NCBI GenBank assembly: GCA_964605235.1
Contig: CAZSBB010000006.1
Location: forward strand, 62,001-126,000
Direction: 5' to 3'
Source of the DNA: CAZSBB01 sp964605235
Lineage (GTDB): Bacteria; Planctomycetota; Phycisphaerae; Phycisphaerales; Phycisphaeraceae
Length of the DNA stretch: 64,000 nt
Shown: in pieces, positions 1-8,474 of the stretch
Layout: each line of letters begins with the position of its first letter
How positions within the stretch are numbered: position 1 is the first letter of the stretch
Notes under the pieces: generated by a model
Told to the model about the DNA's origin: nothing
Databases searched by the model: none
What the model saw: the letters and a program-made list of their open reading frames with translations, nothing else
Translations under genes and position numbers: made by a program

Positions 1-1
1 C

Positions 2-238
2 GTGATCCTGATGGACATGCAGATGCCGGTGATGGACGGCTACACCGCCGCGGGCAAGCTGCGTGAAGCCGGGTATCCCGGCCCCATCATCGCGCTCACC
101 GCCCACGCCATGCAGGGTGATGACCAACGTTGCCGCGATGCGGGCTGCACGGACTACGCCACCAAGCCGCTCAACCCCGCCAAACTCATGACGCTGATCC
201 GCACCTATGTCGCCGGCGACGACGCCCAGGCGGCGTGA
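2..238 (+). CDS. Response-regulator receiver (REC) domain protein, C-terminal part
   Basis: Only the last 78 or so residues are in the window; the reading frame is open at the left edge. The phosphoacceptor region is visible as MDMQMPVMDG, with the Asp of MDMQMP the likely phosphorylation site. It is followed by the conserved IIALTAHA strand (Thr switch residue) and the invariant Lys in YATKPLNP. These mark the second half of a CheY-like receiver domain. The protein ends shortly after the domain, so this is either a single-domain regulator or the C-terminal receiver of a hybrid histidine kinase; HAM-type receivers with ALTAHAM are common in hybrid kinases. The partner and output cannot be seen. 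The gene is followed by the perfect palindrome at 261-330 and converges on the fucosidase gene. Confidence 0.9.
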   Translation: MILMDMQMPVMDGYTAAGKLREAGYPGPIIALTAHAMQGDDQRCRDAGCTDYATKPLNPAKLMTLIRTYVAGDDAQAA

Positions 239-260
239 AGCCCGCGGCGCGCGCCCAACG

Positions 261-330
261 AGCCTGAAGAAAGGGGATAAGTACATTATTTGGCGCGCCA
301 AATAATGTACTTATCCCCTTTCTTCAGGCT
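261..330. repeat. Perfect 70-bp palindrome, copy 1 of the GGGGATAAGTACATTATTT family
   Basis: Bases 261-295 are the exact reverse complement of 296-330, with no unpaired loop; the centre is GGCGCGCC. The core GGGGATAAGTACATTATTT recurs at 39975-40036 and 44643-44708. It lies between the convergent ends of the receiver gene and the fucosidase gene, where it could also act as a bidirectional transcription stop. Such short palindromes are typical of REP/BIME-like elements mobilised by REP-associated tyrosine transposases, but no such gene is in the window. Confidence 0.95.
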
Positions 331-336
331 TTCCGC

Positions 337-1629
337 TCAGTGCGGCAGATCGCTGGTCACCGGGTCATAGCGCGGATGCGGACTCTGCGGCACCCGCAAA
401 CCGCCGGTCATGTAGAGCACCGGCGGCTGAGCACAATCGAACGCCAGCACGGTCGCCAGCTCATCCGGCGCCTGCGCGGGCAAACCTTCCACACGGACGC
501 GCGGCCCATCCTGCTGGAAACGCACGTCGCTGTCGGTGGTCACGCAGCGCACGCGTTGCACCGGGACTTGCACGCCGCCGAGCGCAAAGCTGGAACCGGG
601 CCAGTTGAGGATGGTGAGGTAGAGCGTGTGGCCGCGGGTGGTCATGCGGCCGATGTGGGACCAGTCGCCGCGGTGGTTGCCGCGCTGCTGGAGGTCCAGG
701 TCGAACAACTCGCTGCCGTAGATCGCTTCGCCATGCCGGCGCAGCCAGCGTCCCAGTTGGGCCGCCAGCTCGCGCGAGGGCTGGGGAATCGCGCCGCTGC
801 CGTCGGGGCCGAAGTTCAGCAGCAGGTTGCCCGCGCCGGCCGCCACCTGCAGCACCATGCCCAGCACATCCCACGTGGGCTTGAAGCAGCGGTCGCCGGG
901 GTGGTACGACCAGTTGCTGTTGTGGGTGATGCACGCTTCCCAGGGGCGATGCGGCCGAGGGGCGGACAGATGCTGCTCGGGGGTGGCGAAATCGCCCGGC
1001 AGCGCGTTGCGGCCGTTGAACAGAATCTGCGGCTGAATCGCCTGCACCATCGCGTTCATCTCCACCGAACGCCAGCCCTGGGCATTGAACGGCCACCAGC
1101 CGTCGTACCACAGGCAGTCGATGGGATTGAACAGCGTGACCAGTTCCTTGATGCGGGCGTGCGTGAAGTCGATGAACTCGCTCCACGCCGCCTGGGATTC
1201 CAGCGCGTCGGCCGCATCGGGTTTGCAGGTCCAGTGGTTGAGGCTGTGGTACAGGTGCACCCGCAGGCCATGCTTGCGGCAGGCGGTGACGAACTCCACC
1301 ACCAGATCGCGTTTGGCGGCGGTGTTGACGGTGTTGAAGGGGTTGACCTTCGACTCGTACAACGCGAAGCCGTCGTGATGCATGGTGGTCAGACAGGCGT
1401 ACCTGGCGCCCATGTCCACCGCCATCTGCGCGATGGCGTTGGCGTCGAATCGCTCAGCAGTGAAGCGGTCGGCGAGCTGGCGGTACTCCGCAACCGGGAT
1501 CATTTCCTTGTTGAGCGCCCACTCGCCGCGCCCCAGCAGCGAGTACAGGCCGTAGTGCAGGAATAACCCCAGACGACAATCGGCGAAATGGCGCAGATTG
1601 GCCGCGCGGTCGGCGAATGGTGGTGTCAT
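337..1629 (-). CDS. Alpha-L-fucosidase, GH29 family
   Basis: About 430 residues with the GH29 catalytic TIM barrel. Visible signatures are the N-terminal RLGLFLHYGLYS strand, FDANAIAQMAVDMGARY, the substrate-binding TTMHHDGFALY motif, and CLWYDGWW, whose Asp matches the family nucleophile. The enzyme should remove terminal alpha-L-fucose from glycans with retention. No signal peptide is seen, so it probably acts in the cytoplasm on imported oligosaccharides. The start chosen is the ATG at 1629, which has GGAAAG upstream; an in-frame GTG at 1644 would put that Shine-Dalgarno inside the gene. It is the last gene of a minus-strand series, 23 bp after the Ldh-family gene. The acid/base residue varies in GH29 and was not assigned. 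Confidence 0.9.
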   Translation of the reverse strand: MTPPFADRAANLRHFADCRLGLFLHYGLYSLLGRGEWALNKEMIPVAEYRQLADRFTAERFDANAIAQMAVDMGARYACLTTMHHDGFALYESKVNPFNTVNTAAKRDLVVEFVTACRKHGLRVHLYHSLNHWTCKPDAADALESQAAWSEFIDFTHARIKELVTLFNPIDCLWYDGWWPFNAQGWRSVEMNAMVQAIQPQILFNGRNALPGDFATPEQHLSAPRPHRPWEACITHNSNWSYHPGDRCFKPTWDVLGMVLQVAAGAGNLLLNFGPDGSGAIPQPSRELAAQLGRWLRRHGEAIYGSELFDLDLQQRGNHRGDWSHIGRMTTRGHTLYLTILNWPGSSFALGGVQVPVQRVRCVTTDSDVRFQQDGPRVRVEGLPAQAPDELATVLAFDCAQPPVLYMTGGLRVPQSPHPRYDPVTSDLPH

Positions 1630-1652
1630 GGCTTTCTTTCCCACGAGCAGGA

Positions 1653-2756
1653 TTACGGCGCCGGCTGCAGCGCGGCCCGGTCAAACTTCACGCCGGCTTC
1701 CTGGGCGACATGGGCGAACTCGGCGATCTCGGCTTCGGTGAAAACCAGGCCGCCGGCTTTCTCGCTGCGCTGGGCGGCATTGTGCTCCAGCTCGCCCGGC
1801 AGAATGCAGCGCCCACTGTCGCGGTTGCCGTGGCCCAGAATGTCATCCAGCACCGCCTTGATGTTCTGGTTCTGGTTGCGCCCGGCGCCGAAGTGGCCGC
1901 AGTTCAGTGCGTCCGGATGAATCACCTGGAAGAAGAACACGCAGGTGTGCTTCTCACCGGGCTTGCCGTTCTGCGGGCGCGAACGCAGCGTGGGCAGCGA
2001 ACCGCCGACCATGGCGGCGAGCACTTCGTTCAGCAGCGACAGGCCGTAGCCCTTGTGCTGACCGAACGGCAGCAGCGCCGCGACCTGATTGGGATCGCTG
2101 GTTTCCTTGCCGTCTTTGTCCACCGCGGCGCCCGGAGGCAGCGGCTTGCCTTCGCGCTTGAACTGCTGGACGCGACCCATGGCGACGGTGCTGGTCGCCC
2201 AGTCGATGACGATGGGGAAGCCCACCGCCTCAGTGGTCGGCAAACCCCAGGAGTGCGGGTTGGTGCCCAGCGTGGGGAACTTGCCGCCAAAGGGCACGAC
2301 TTCCGCCAGCGCGGCCGTGCAGTTGGTGTAGGCGAAATAGCCTTTCTTGGCGGCATACATCACATAGCCGCCGCCCCAGAGGTAGTGGAACGCCTGATCG
2401 ACGCTGACCACGCCCACGCCGTATTTATCCGCCAGGCGCATGCACTCGTCGATGGCTTCAAAGGCGACCGCCTGGCCGAGCTTCTTGTTGGCGTTCCATT
2501 TCTGGGCGGCTTCAAACTTGCTGGGCTTCTTGACGATGGCGGCATTGGGCACGCAGCCGGGGTTGGCTTTGTTGCCCGAGCCGAACAGTTCATCCAGATG
2601 CAGCGCCTTGAGCGCGTTGTGGGTCTTGATGCCGTGCCACGCCGCCAACTCGCAGAAGCGCGCGCCCTGCTGCGCTTCGTCGGCGGTGTAGCCCCGCTTG
2701 CGGTACGCGGCTTCGACAATCTGGTTGTGCAGTGCAACGGGGAGAACGAGTTCCAT
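1653..2756 (-). CDS. Malate/L-lactate dehydrogenase-type oxidoreductase (Ldh_2 family)
   Basis: 367 residues from the ATG at 2756, which is preceded by AAAGGCGGG; the longer open frame upstream to 2930 lacks a credible start context. The sequence shows the Ldh_2 (not classical MDH/LDH) hallmarks: an N-terminal helical region with HGIKTHNAL, a central GTNPHSWGLP segment (normally GTNP), WATSTVAMGRV, and LLPFGQHKGYGLSLLNEVLAAMVGG. Members reduce or oxidise 2-hydroxyacids (malate, lactate, ureidoglycolate, sugar-derived ketogulonates) with NAD(P). The exact substrate cannot be read from sequence. Placement just upstream of the fucosidase suggests a role in sugar-acid metabolism, for example fucose breakdown to lactate, but this is inference. 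Confidence 0.85.
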   Translation of the reverse strand: MELVLPVALHNQIVEAAYRKRGYTADEAQQGARFCELAAWHGIKTHNALKALHLDELFGSGNKANPGCVPNAAIVKKPSKFEAAQKWNANKKLGQAVAFEAIDECMRLADKYGVGVVSVDQAFHYLWGGGYVMYAAKKGYFAYTNCTAALAEVVPFGGKFPTLGTNPHSWGLPTTEAVGFPIVIDWATSTVAMGRVQQFKREGKPLPPGAAVDKDGKETSDPNQVAALLPFGQHKGYGLSLLNEVLAAMVGGSLPTLRSRPQNGKPGEKHTCVFFFQVIHPDALNCGHFGAGRNQNQNIKAVLDDILGHGNRDSGRCILPGELEHNAAQRSEKAGGLVFTEAEIAEFAHVAQEAGVKFDRAALQPAP

Positions 2757-2930
2757 GGAAGTGCCCGCCTTTCGAGGAAAGAGAAAGTCCGAGCCACACA
2801 GGATACTGCAACCCGCCCCGGCGCGCGTAATCGGCAGGTCAAGTGGGGAGATCAAACCACTGGCATGAATTGCCCGGCGATTTGCTTTTTTTGCAGGTTC
2901 GGGCACGCCCGGACCGCGCCGCGGTCGCAC

Positions 2931-4040
2931 TCACGGCTCGGTCGGCAGGGAATGATCTTTGAGCCACTGCTGCACCAGCGTCAGCGCCGGCTTGCCGCGC
3001 ACGCCATAGCCGGTGTCGCGGGGACCGCCGCGGTGGTAGGGATCCCAGGCGTAAAAGTACACCCCCGCCAGCGGACCGTCGGCGCTGGTCAGGTCATGGG
3101 TGAAGGCGCGGAGGAAACTCTGGTAGCCCCGCGCCTGCGCCTGATGGTCAGCGGGCACGTCAGTCTCGGCGACATAGTTCCACGGGCTCTTGAGCGCCCA
3201 CGGCAGCGAGGGATAGCCCAGCTCCATCAGCAGCACCGGGCGCTGCTGGGTCTGGCTGAAGGCCAGGAGCTTTTCTCGTATCTGCACCCAGCGCTGCTGC
3301 AACTGCTCATCGGTGGGGCCGGCTTTGGGCGCTCCGGCGGTCAGGTCCCAGTAGCCGCTGATGCCGATGGCGTCGAGGTGGCTCCAGAACTGCGGCGTGT
3401 GGTAGTGGTCCCAGTTGGTGGAATACACCAGCCGTCCGCCATAGTGCCGGCGCACCTCGGCAATCAGATCGCTCCAGCGCTGGGTGTCGCGTTCAGTGCT
3501 CAGCAGTTCCGACCCGACCGCCAGTGCATCCACGCCGGCTTCATTGGCGATGTTGATGAAATAGCGGAGCATGTCGGCATAACTTTCCCACCAGGCGTCC
3601 CAGTCCTCGGGGGAGATTTTGCCACGCCACTCATTGCCGCGCGGTTGGGTGAACAGCACGACCGGCATGAGGCAGGTGGTCATGCCGCGTAGCCGGGCGT
3701 GTTCCAGCAGCACGAGCAGTTGATGCCGCGCTGGGCCGCGCCCCGGACCAACTTGAATGCTGATGTCCGCCGCCGCGCCGTCGCGCTGGAAGGCGGGGGT
3801 GAGCACCAGCAGCGAATTACACCCGAGCTGGGCTTGCTCGTTGATGGCCTGCAGGTAGAGGTCCAGTTGATCGGTGTGGTGCACGTTCAGGGCGAAGCCG
3901 AAGGTCTTGGCCTGCGGACGCGTGTGGGTGTTCGTCGGCCGCAGCGGCGTGGGGGCGCTCAGGGGCAGCAGCGAGCCCAGCAGGGTCAGGCTGTACGCCC
4001 CCAGCGCCAGCAAACCCAATCGGCGTGCGAAGCCGTACAT
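2931..4040 (-). CDS. GH113-like glycoside hydrolase, membrane-anchored or secreted
   Basis: 369 residues. An N-terminal hydrophobic stretch (LGLLALGAYSLTLLGSLLPL, residues 8-27) is a signal peptide or membrane anchor. The rest is a TIM barrel resembling the GH113 beta-mannanase family: FGFALN at the first strand, NEWRGKISPEDWDAWWESY, then VDALAVGSELLS, whose Glu is the likely acid/base, and VLLMELGYPS, whose Glu is the likely nucleophile. It ends with GVYFYAWDP and a GYGVRGKPAL tail, as in family members. It probably cleaves a beta-linked polysaccharide outside the cytoplasm; mannan specificity is not certain. It lies 39 bp after the upstream 632-residue gene on the same strand, so co-transcription is likely. 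Confidence 0.75.
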   Translation of the reverse strand: MYGFARRLGLLALGAYSLTLLGSLLPLSAPTPLRPTNTHTRPQAKTFGFALNVHHTDQLDLYLQAINEQAQLGCNSLLVLTPAFQRDGAAADISIQVGPGRGPARHQLLVLLEHARLRGMTTCLMPVVLFTQPRGNEWRGKISPEDWDAWWESYADMLRYFINIANEAGVDALAVGSELLSTERDTQRWSDLIAEVRRHYGGRLVYSTNWDHYHTPQFWSHLDAIGISGYWDLTAGAPKAGPTDEQLQQRWVQIREKLLAFSQTQQRPVLLMELGYPSLPWALKSPWNYVAETDVPADHQAQARGYQSFLRAFTHDLTSADGPLAGVYFYAWDPYHRGGPRDTGYGVRGKPALTLVQQWLKDHSLPTEP

Positions 4041-4079
4041 CCGATCATCCTGTAGACGTTATGGACGCAACGCCCGGGT

Positions 4080-5978
4080 TCAAAACGGCGGAGCGCCGGG
4101 GCCGGGGTTCGGTCCCGGGAACGCGCCCGGCTGGGGACCCTGCGGCTGCTGCGGTTGGCCGTCGCCGGCGCCTTCGGCAGCGGGGAACAGCACCGCATGA
4201 ATCTGATACAGGCCGTCGAGTCCAGGTTGGATCAAACCCATCGGCACAAACACCGTCTTGGCGAGCCCGCCGTCGCCGCTGGCCATCCCGAGGCCCAGGG
4301 GCGGCAGGTTGTCGGACCACGGCACCAACTGCGGCTGCCCGCCTTCAATCAACGCATGCAGCCGCATGACCACATTCCCCCAGCCGGTCACGCTGACAAA
4401 GGTTTCGCCGGCGCTGCTCTCGGGCAAACCGACCTGGGCTTCGAGCACGCCCAGATGTTCCGACAAGGGCGTCGTGCCCGCCAGCGCGTCGAGGGTGTCG
4501 CGGAGCAACTGGTCATCGGGCGCGGTGCTCAGCAGCACGTACTTGCCCTGGGCGGAGATGTAGCCCTTCTGTCCCGTGCCGGCGATGAGCGTCAGCAGCA
4601 CGTTGCCTTTTTGATCCAACTGGCTCGAAAGCTGGGGCGGAATGTTGTAGGCGATCTCATACAAGTCCACTTTGCCTTCCTTGACCTGCAAGGCATTGGC
4701 CTGGTACTGCGTGAGCAGCGACATTTCGATGGCGGGGTAGTTGGTGGCGGCGAAGGGATTGTTCTTTTCCGATTCCGGGCGCATGTCGATGGAAAACTTG
4801 CTGCCCGAGAGGCTCTTGACCCACGCCTGAAAGCCCTCGACGAAGCCGGCGGCATTGTCGGTCTGAATGATGCAGATGGCATTGAGCAGGCGCGTGCTCA
4901 GGCCGACGGCTTGCGGTTCGACCAGCAGCACCGCCACGCCGTCGGTTTTCGCCAGCAGCTTGCTCAGGCCGTCGAGGGAAGGCTGGAGCCACGTCGGGGT
5001 GATCTGCGGGTCCTTGAAGCTCTGGAGCAACTGCTCGCGCAGGGCGCTGCCCGTCTGGGCGTGGGCGAGCATGAAGCGGCGCTGGGGCAGCTTGCTCAGC
5101 AGTTCGCGGGCGCCGCTGGCTTGGGTGTAGCGTTTGGCGAGGGGCGAGGCTTCCTTGAACTGGTTGACGAAGGTGCAGCGGAGGCCTTCTTCGCGCAGGC
5201 CGGCGCCGATGATCAGCAGGTCCAGGTCGTCGGACAGGTCGATGGCGTGGGCGCCGTATTCGAGCATATAGCCGGAACCGGGCAGACTGCTGCCGGGTTG
5301 GACCGCCTGTTGCTTGCCGGGCTTGACTTCCACGGGAGTGAGCAGGCGCCGGACGACTTTGGCGTCGAGAATGAGGGTGGCTTCGCTGCTGGCGAGTTGT
5401 TGTCGTCCCAGGGCGCCGATGCGTTGGGCGAAGCGGTTGGTGTTGTTTTTCCCGCTGTGGGTTTCGACGGCTTTCTGCGTGGGGCCGATGAGGACATGGG
5501 TGCCCAGGTTGCGGGCGTAACCGATCTGGCCGGTGGGCAGGGTGATGCGGGTGACGGGTTCGAGGCTGCGGCCGCCGAAGCTGGTGACAAAGCCGCTGTA
5601 GTCGTTGGTGGCGATGGCGATGACGAAGTTCAGGCCGCCGGTTTCATTGGCTTGGAAGGGATCGGCAATCGCCACGAGCAGGCCGCCGGTTTCATCGAGA
5701 CCTTTGGTCAGCCCGATGCTTCGTTTGAATTCGCCGACGGCATCGGTGAGCCCGGCGATGCCCAGGCCCAGCTTGCTGTTGAGCATGGCGAGCTGGTCGC
5801 TGGTCTGGGTGAAGTTGGGCAGCACGATCAGGACCTGGCTGTCGTCGGGGGCGAAATTGAGGATCGCCGGGGTGTCCTGGGCGCGGGCGGCAGTGCTCTG
5901 GCCGACCAGCAGCAGCAAAGCACCCAGCGCCGCAAGAGCTGAAAAGCGCGGGGTTCGCAGGGTTCGCCAATAGCGCAT
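4080..5978 (-). CDS. Secreted hypothetical protein (DUF3352-like) with Pro/Gly-rich tail
   Basis: 632 residues. A clear signal peptide ends near ARAQDTPA (residues 30-36). The body contains repeated units of the type '...DDSQVLIVLPNFTQ... GLDETGGLLVAIADPF... FVIAIATNDYSGFV', which resemble the DUF3352-type folds common in Planctomycetota and Cyanobacteria secreted proteins. No catalytic motif is recognised. The last 30 or so residues are Gly/Pro/Gln-rich (QPQQPQGPQPGAFPG), probably a disordered tail. It is first in a minus-strand series ahead of the GH113-like gene. A divergent 399-bp gap separates it from cysI. Function unknown. Confidence 0.75.
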   Translation of the reverse strand: MRYWRTLRTPRFSALAALGALLLLVGQSTAARAQDTPAILNFAPDDSQVLIVLPNFTQTSDQLAMLNSKLGLGIAGLTDAVGEFKRSIGLTKGLDETGGLLVAIADPFQANETGGLNFVIAIATNDYSGFVTSFGGRSLEPVTRITLPTGQIGYARNLGTHVLIGPTQKAVETHSGKNNTNRFAQRIGALGRQQLASSEATLILDAKVVRRLLTPVEVKPGKQQAVQPGSSLPGSGYMLEYGAHAIDLSDDLDLLIIGAGLREEGLRCTFVNQFKEASPLAKRYTQASGARELLSKLPQRRFMLAHAQTGSALREQLLQSFKDPQITPTWLQPSLDGLSKLLAKTDGVAVLLVEPQAVGLSTRLLNAICIIQTDNAAGFVEGFQAWVKSLSGSKFSIDMRPESEKNNPFAATNYPAIEMSLLTQYQANALQVKEGKVDLYEIAYNIPPQLSSQLDQKGNVLLTLIAGTGQKGYISAQGKYVLLSTAPDDQLLRDTLDALAGTTPLSEHLGVLEAQVGLPESSAGETFVSVTGWGNVVMRLHALIEGGQPQLVPWSDNLPPLGLGMASGDGGLAKTVFVPMGLIQPGLDGLYQIHAVLFPAAEGAGDGQPQQPQGPQPGAFPGPNPGPGAPPF

Positions 5979-6377
5979 GCATGACTCCTTCCCGCCGTGA
6001 GACAGGGGGCTTGACCGCGCGGGCCCCGAAGGGCGACGAGCGGCAAATCAATCGTACTGGACAGTTTACAGGGTAGACCCCCGAATGGGGGTAGGCAAGC
6101 ATGAGGAAGGTGAGAGTCGGATTGCCGCGCGCCATTGGCAGCTCACCCGCGCATTGGCGTAAGCAACTCGGATCGGCGTGAAACGCAACGTAGCAACGGA
6201 TGTTTCGTCATCTCCATCTTTCCGAGCCGCCCACGCCAGTGGGCGGGTGGGGCGTCGGCTTTTCACGTGTTCCCCCTGCGCCGGCTCGCCAACTGGTCAA
6301 CCCCGATGGTTATCCCTAGCATGTAGGGCTGCATCTGGATTGCCCGATGGTTTCTGCCGTAAGCAAGGATTCCCGCC
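5979..6377. other. 399-bp divergent intergenic region
   Basis: Lies between the starts of the 632-residue secreted protein (minus) and cysI (plus). It contains three short hairpins: ACCCCC-GAAT-GGGGGT at 6077-6092, CCGCCCAC-gcca-GTGGGCGG at 6227-6246, and CCCTA-gcatg-TAGGG at about 6314-6328. No open reading frame with coding character and no recognised riboswitch was seen. The hairpin near 6320 is close to the cysI ribosome-binding site, so a role in cysI control is possible but not shown. Confidence 0.5.
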
Positions 6378-8222
6378 ATGGCCCGTGAACGTGAAGTGCC
6401 CCAGCCGTTGCTGCGCACCCCGCAGGAAGAACAGAACGAAGTCGAAGCTTTCAAGCGGAGCACCCCCGCGCAGTTCCTCCACGATGACTTCCAGAGCCTG
6501 GCGTCGGGCGATGTGCAGGAAGCCACCGAACAGGTCGCCAAGAGCCATGGCGTCTATCTGGAATACAACCGCGCCAAGACCGGGCGGGAAAAAGACTGGA
6601 TGTACATGGTGCGCGTCAGCGTGCCCGGCGGCGGTTCCTTCTCCCGCGAACACTGGCGGGCGTTTGATGAGTGCGCCAACCGCTACACCGCCACGCCCGA
6701 CGGTCGGCCGACCATCCGCGTGACCAACCGCCAGAACATCCAGTACCACTGGGTGCGCAAGCAGCACGTCCCCGCGCTGGTGCGCGACATTGCCGCCACC
6801 GGGTTCTTCACCCTCAATGGCTGCGGCGACAACACCCGCAACGTCATGGGCTGCCCGCTGAGCAAGTATTCCGACATCTACGACGCCAACGCGATGGCGC
6901 AGAAGTATGGCGAATACTTCCGCCTGCCGCCCACGGCGCACGTGCAGATTTTTGAGATCGACACCAGCCTGATCCGCCAGCCCGACCAGCACTTCGAGTA
7001 CGGCACGCAGCTGCTGAACCGCAAGTTCAAGATCGCCTTCTCGGCGGCGCACCGCAACGCCCAGACCGGCGCGATCGACTATGACAACTGCGTCGAGCTG
7101 CGCACCAACGACATGGGCATTGCTCCGATCATTGAAAACGGCCGGCCGGTGGCGTTTCAGGTGTACATCGGCGGCGGGCAGGGCGAGAAGAACGGCAAGC
7201 CGACTTTTGCCGCCCTGGGTCTGCCGGTGGCGATCTTCACCCCCGAGCAGCTCATGAAGGGCCTCGACAGCATCGTCAAGGTGCATCAGGAATGGGGCGA
7301 CCGCAAGAACCGTCACTGGGCGCGGCTCAAGTATGTCGTGCAGGCGATGGGCATCGAGTGGTACCAGCAGCAGATCCGCGCGCTGGGCGCGACCTTCGAG
7401 CAGCCCAACCCGGACTTCAACCCCGGGCCCCGCATGATGCACCACGGCTGGCAGGACCTGCCCACCACCGGCAAGCGGGCGTATGGCGCGTACATCGAGA
7501 ACGGCCGCCTGATGGACGGCGACAACGGCCGGCTCAAGGCCATGGTGCGCCACCTGATGGACACCTACGCCGGCTGCGAGCTGCTGCTGACCCCCAACCA
7601 GGACCTGCTGTTCTGCAACCTCGAGCCGGGCGTCGAGGCGGAGTTCGAAGCCGCCATGGCGCAGTTCGGCTACGGCCAGCGGCGCGGCAAGGCGTACTCC
7701 ACGCTGCGGGTCCTCAGCGGCGCCTGCGTCGGTCTGGACACCTGCCGGCTGGCGTACACCGAGAGCGAAGGCATGGAGCCGGAGCTGATCGACCAGCTTG
7801 AAGACCTGGGCTACGGCGACGTCGCCGAATCCATCGGCATCACCGGCTGCGAACGCCAGTGCTTCCGCCCGGCGACCAAGACCTTCGGCTTCGTCGGCCA
7901 AGGGCCCAACATGTACGCCCTCAAGCTCGGCGGCAGCGAGGATGGCTCCTCGCAGGGCGTGTTCCTCACCGACGGCGAGCAGTGGTACCTGCGGCAAATC
8001 CCCCGCGAACAGTGCGCGGTGGTGGTGGCGACGCTGATCGACTTCCACCGCGCCCAGGCGAAGCCGGGGGAAAAGATGGGCGCCTTCCACCAGCGCATCG
8101 GCGCGGCCGGGTTGATCGCCCAGCTCAAGGCGGACCCCCGCACGGCGCCGCTGATGGAGAAGACCAAGGACGCCCCCTACATCCCCGCGGGCAACAGCCT
8201 GGGGATTCCGTGCCCCGCGTGA
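6378..8222 (+). CDS. cysI: Assimilatory sulfite reductase, hemoprotein subunit
   Basis: 614 residues, start ATG with AAGGA 8 nt upstream. It reduces sulfite to sulfide with six electrons using siroheme and a [4Fe-4S] cluster. The sequence has the duplicated NiR/SiR layout: a ferredoxin-like half domain with RPTIRVTNRQNIQYHW, then the siroheme domain with CGDNTRNVMGCP. The cluster ligands are ACVGLDTC (C-x5-C) and TGCERQC (C-x3-C). Those spacings and the length fit the SiR/NiR superfamily, and CysI rather than dissimilatory DsrAB. No cysJ flavoprotein or sulfate-activation genes adjoin it, so electrons may come from ferredoxin. A strong terminator follows at 8279-8308. A ferredoxin-dependent (Sir) label is an alternative. 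Confidence 0.9.
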   Translation: MAREREVPQPLLRTPQEEQNEVEAFKRSTPAQFLHDDFQSLASGDVQEATEQVAKSHGVYLEYNRAKTGREKDWMYMVRVSVPGGGSFSREHWRAFDECANRYTATPDGRPTIRVTNRQNIQYHWVRKQHVPALVRDIAATGFFTLNGCGDNTRNVMGCPLSKYSDIYDANAMAQKYGEYFRLPPTAHVQIFEIDTSLIRQPDQHFEYGTQLLNRKFKIAFSAAHRNAQTGAIDYDNCVELRTNDMGIAPIIENGRPVAFQVYIGGGQGEKNGKPTFAALGLPVAIFTPEQLMKGLDSIVKVHQEWGDRKNRHWARLKYVVQAMGIEWYQQQIRALGATFEQPNPDFNPGPRMMHHGWQDLPTTGKRAYGAYIENGRLMDGDNGRLKAMVRHLMDTYAGCELLLTPNQDLLFCNLEPGVEAEFEAAMAQFGYGQRRGKAYSTLRVLSGACVGLDTCRLAYTESEGMEPELIDQLEDLGYGDVAESIGITGCERQCFRPATKTFGFVGQGPNMYALKLGGSEDGSSQGVFLTDGEQWYLRQIPREQCAVVVATLIDFHRAQAKPGEKMGAFHQRIGAAGLIAQLKADPRTAPLMEKTKDAPYIPAGNSLGIPCPA

Positions 8223-8278
8223 GGCGGAGGCGCCAGCGGGTCAGGTCGGCGGCTATCAGTCATACGTTGTAAGCGACT

Positions 8279-8308
8279 ACGCTTCACCCTTGCGGTGGAG
8301 CGTTTTTT
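8279..8308 (+). terminator. Rho-independent terminator after cysI
   Basis: Stem ACGCTTCACC (8279-8288) pairs with GGTGGAGCGT (8294-8303), one T-G wobble, loop cttgc, followed by six T residues (8303-8308). It lies 57 bp after the cysI stop codon. Confidence 0.9.
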
Positions 8309-8374
8309 ATCTGCGCTCCAGTAGCGCGCTGGTGCGAGAAATGGTGTGCCGATGGAGCGGGTGGGGCGCAAAAG

Positions 8375-8405
8375 AAAACCGACCCGTGGGGCGCGGGTCG
8401 GTTTT
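8375..8405 (-). terminator. Terminator of the porin gene (possibly bidirectional)
   Basis: AAAACCGACCCG (8375-8386) pairs with CGGGTCGGTTTT (8394-8405). Read on the minus strand the stem ends in TTTTCTTTTG, a good U-tract, 70 bp past the porin stop codon. On the plus strand only TTTT follows, so it may also work weakly in that direction. Confidence 0.88.
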
Positions 8406-8474
8406 CGTGATGTCAAACTTTTTGCCGTCGTGCGGGGCCGTGGAAGACGCCCGGTGACGGCAGGTCAGCCCAGA

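Noticed and set aside
261..330. Palindrome as a simple rho-independent terminator
   Set aside because: It lies between convergent genes and may stop transcription, but no T-tract follows the stem, and a sibling copy sits between divergent starts; a mobile or REP-like family explains all three better.
340..1566. Long plus-strand open frame opposite the fucosidase gene
   Set aside because: GC-rich shadow frame: Arg/His/Gly/Val-heavy text without family motifs, fully inside a well-supported gene on the other strand.
1617..3692. 691-residue plus-strand open frame
   Set aside because: It runs antisense to the Ldh-family and GH113-like genes, which carry clear motifs; the frame has no recognisable domain.
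6077..6246. Riboswitch upstream of cysI (SAM, cobalamin or similar)
   Set aside because: Only isolated short hairpins are present; no conserved riboswitch core was recognised.
6297..8090. 597-residue minus-strand open frame opposite cysI
   Set aside because: Shadow frame; cysI is complete with cluster ligands, RBS and terminator.
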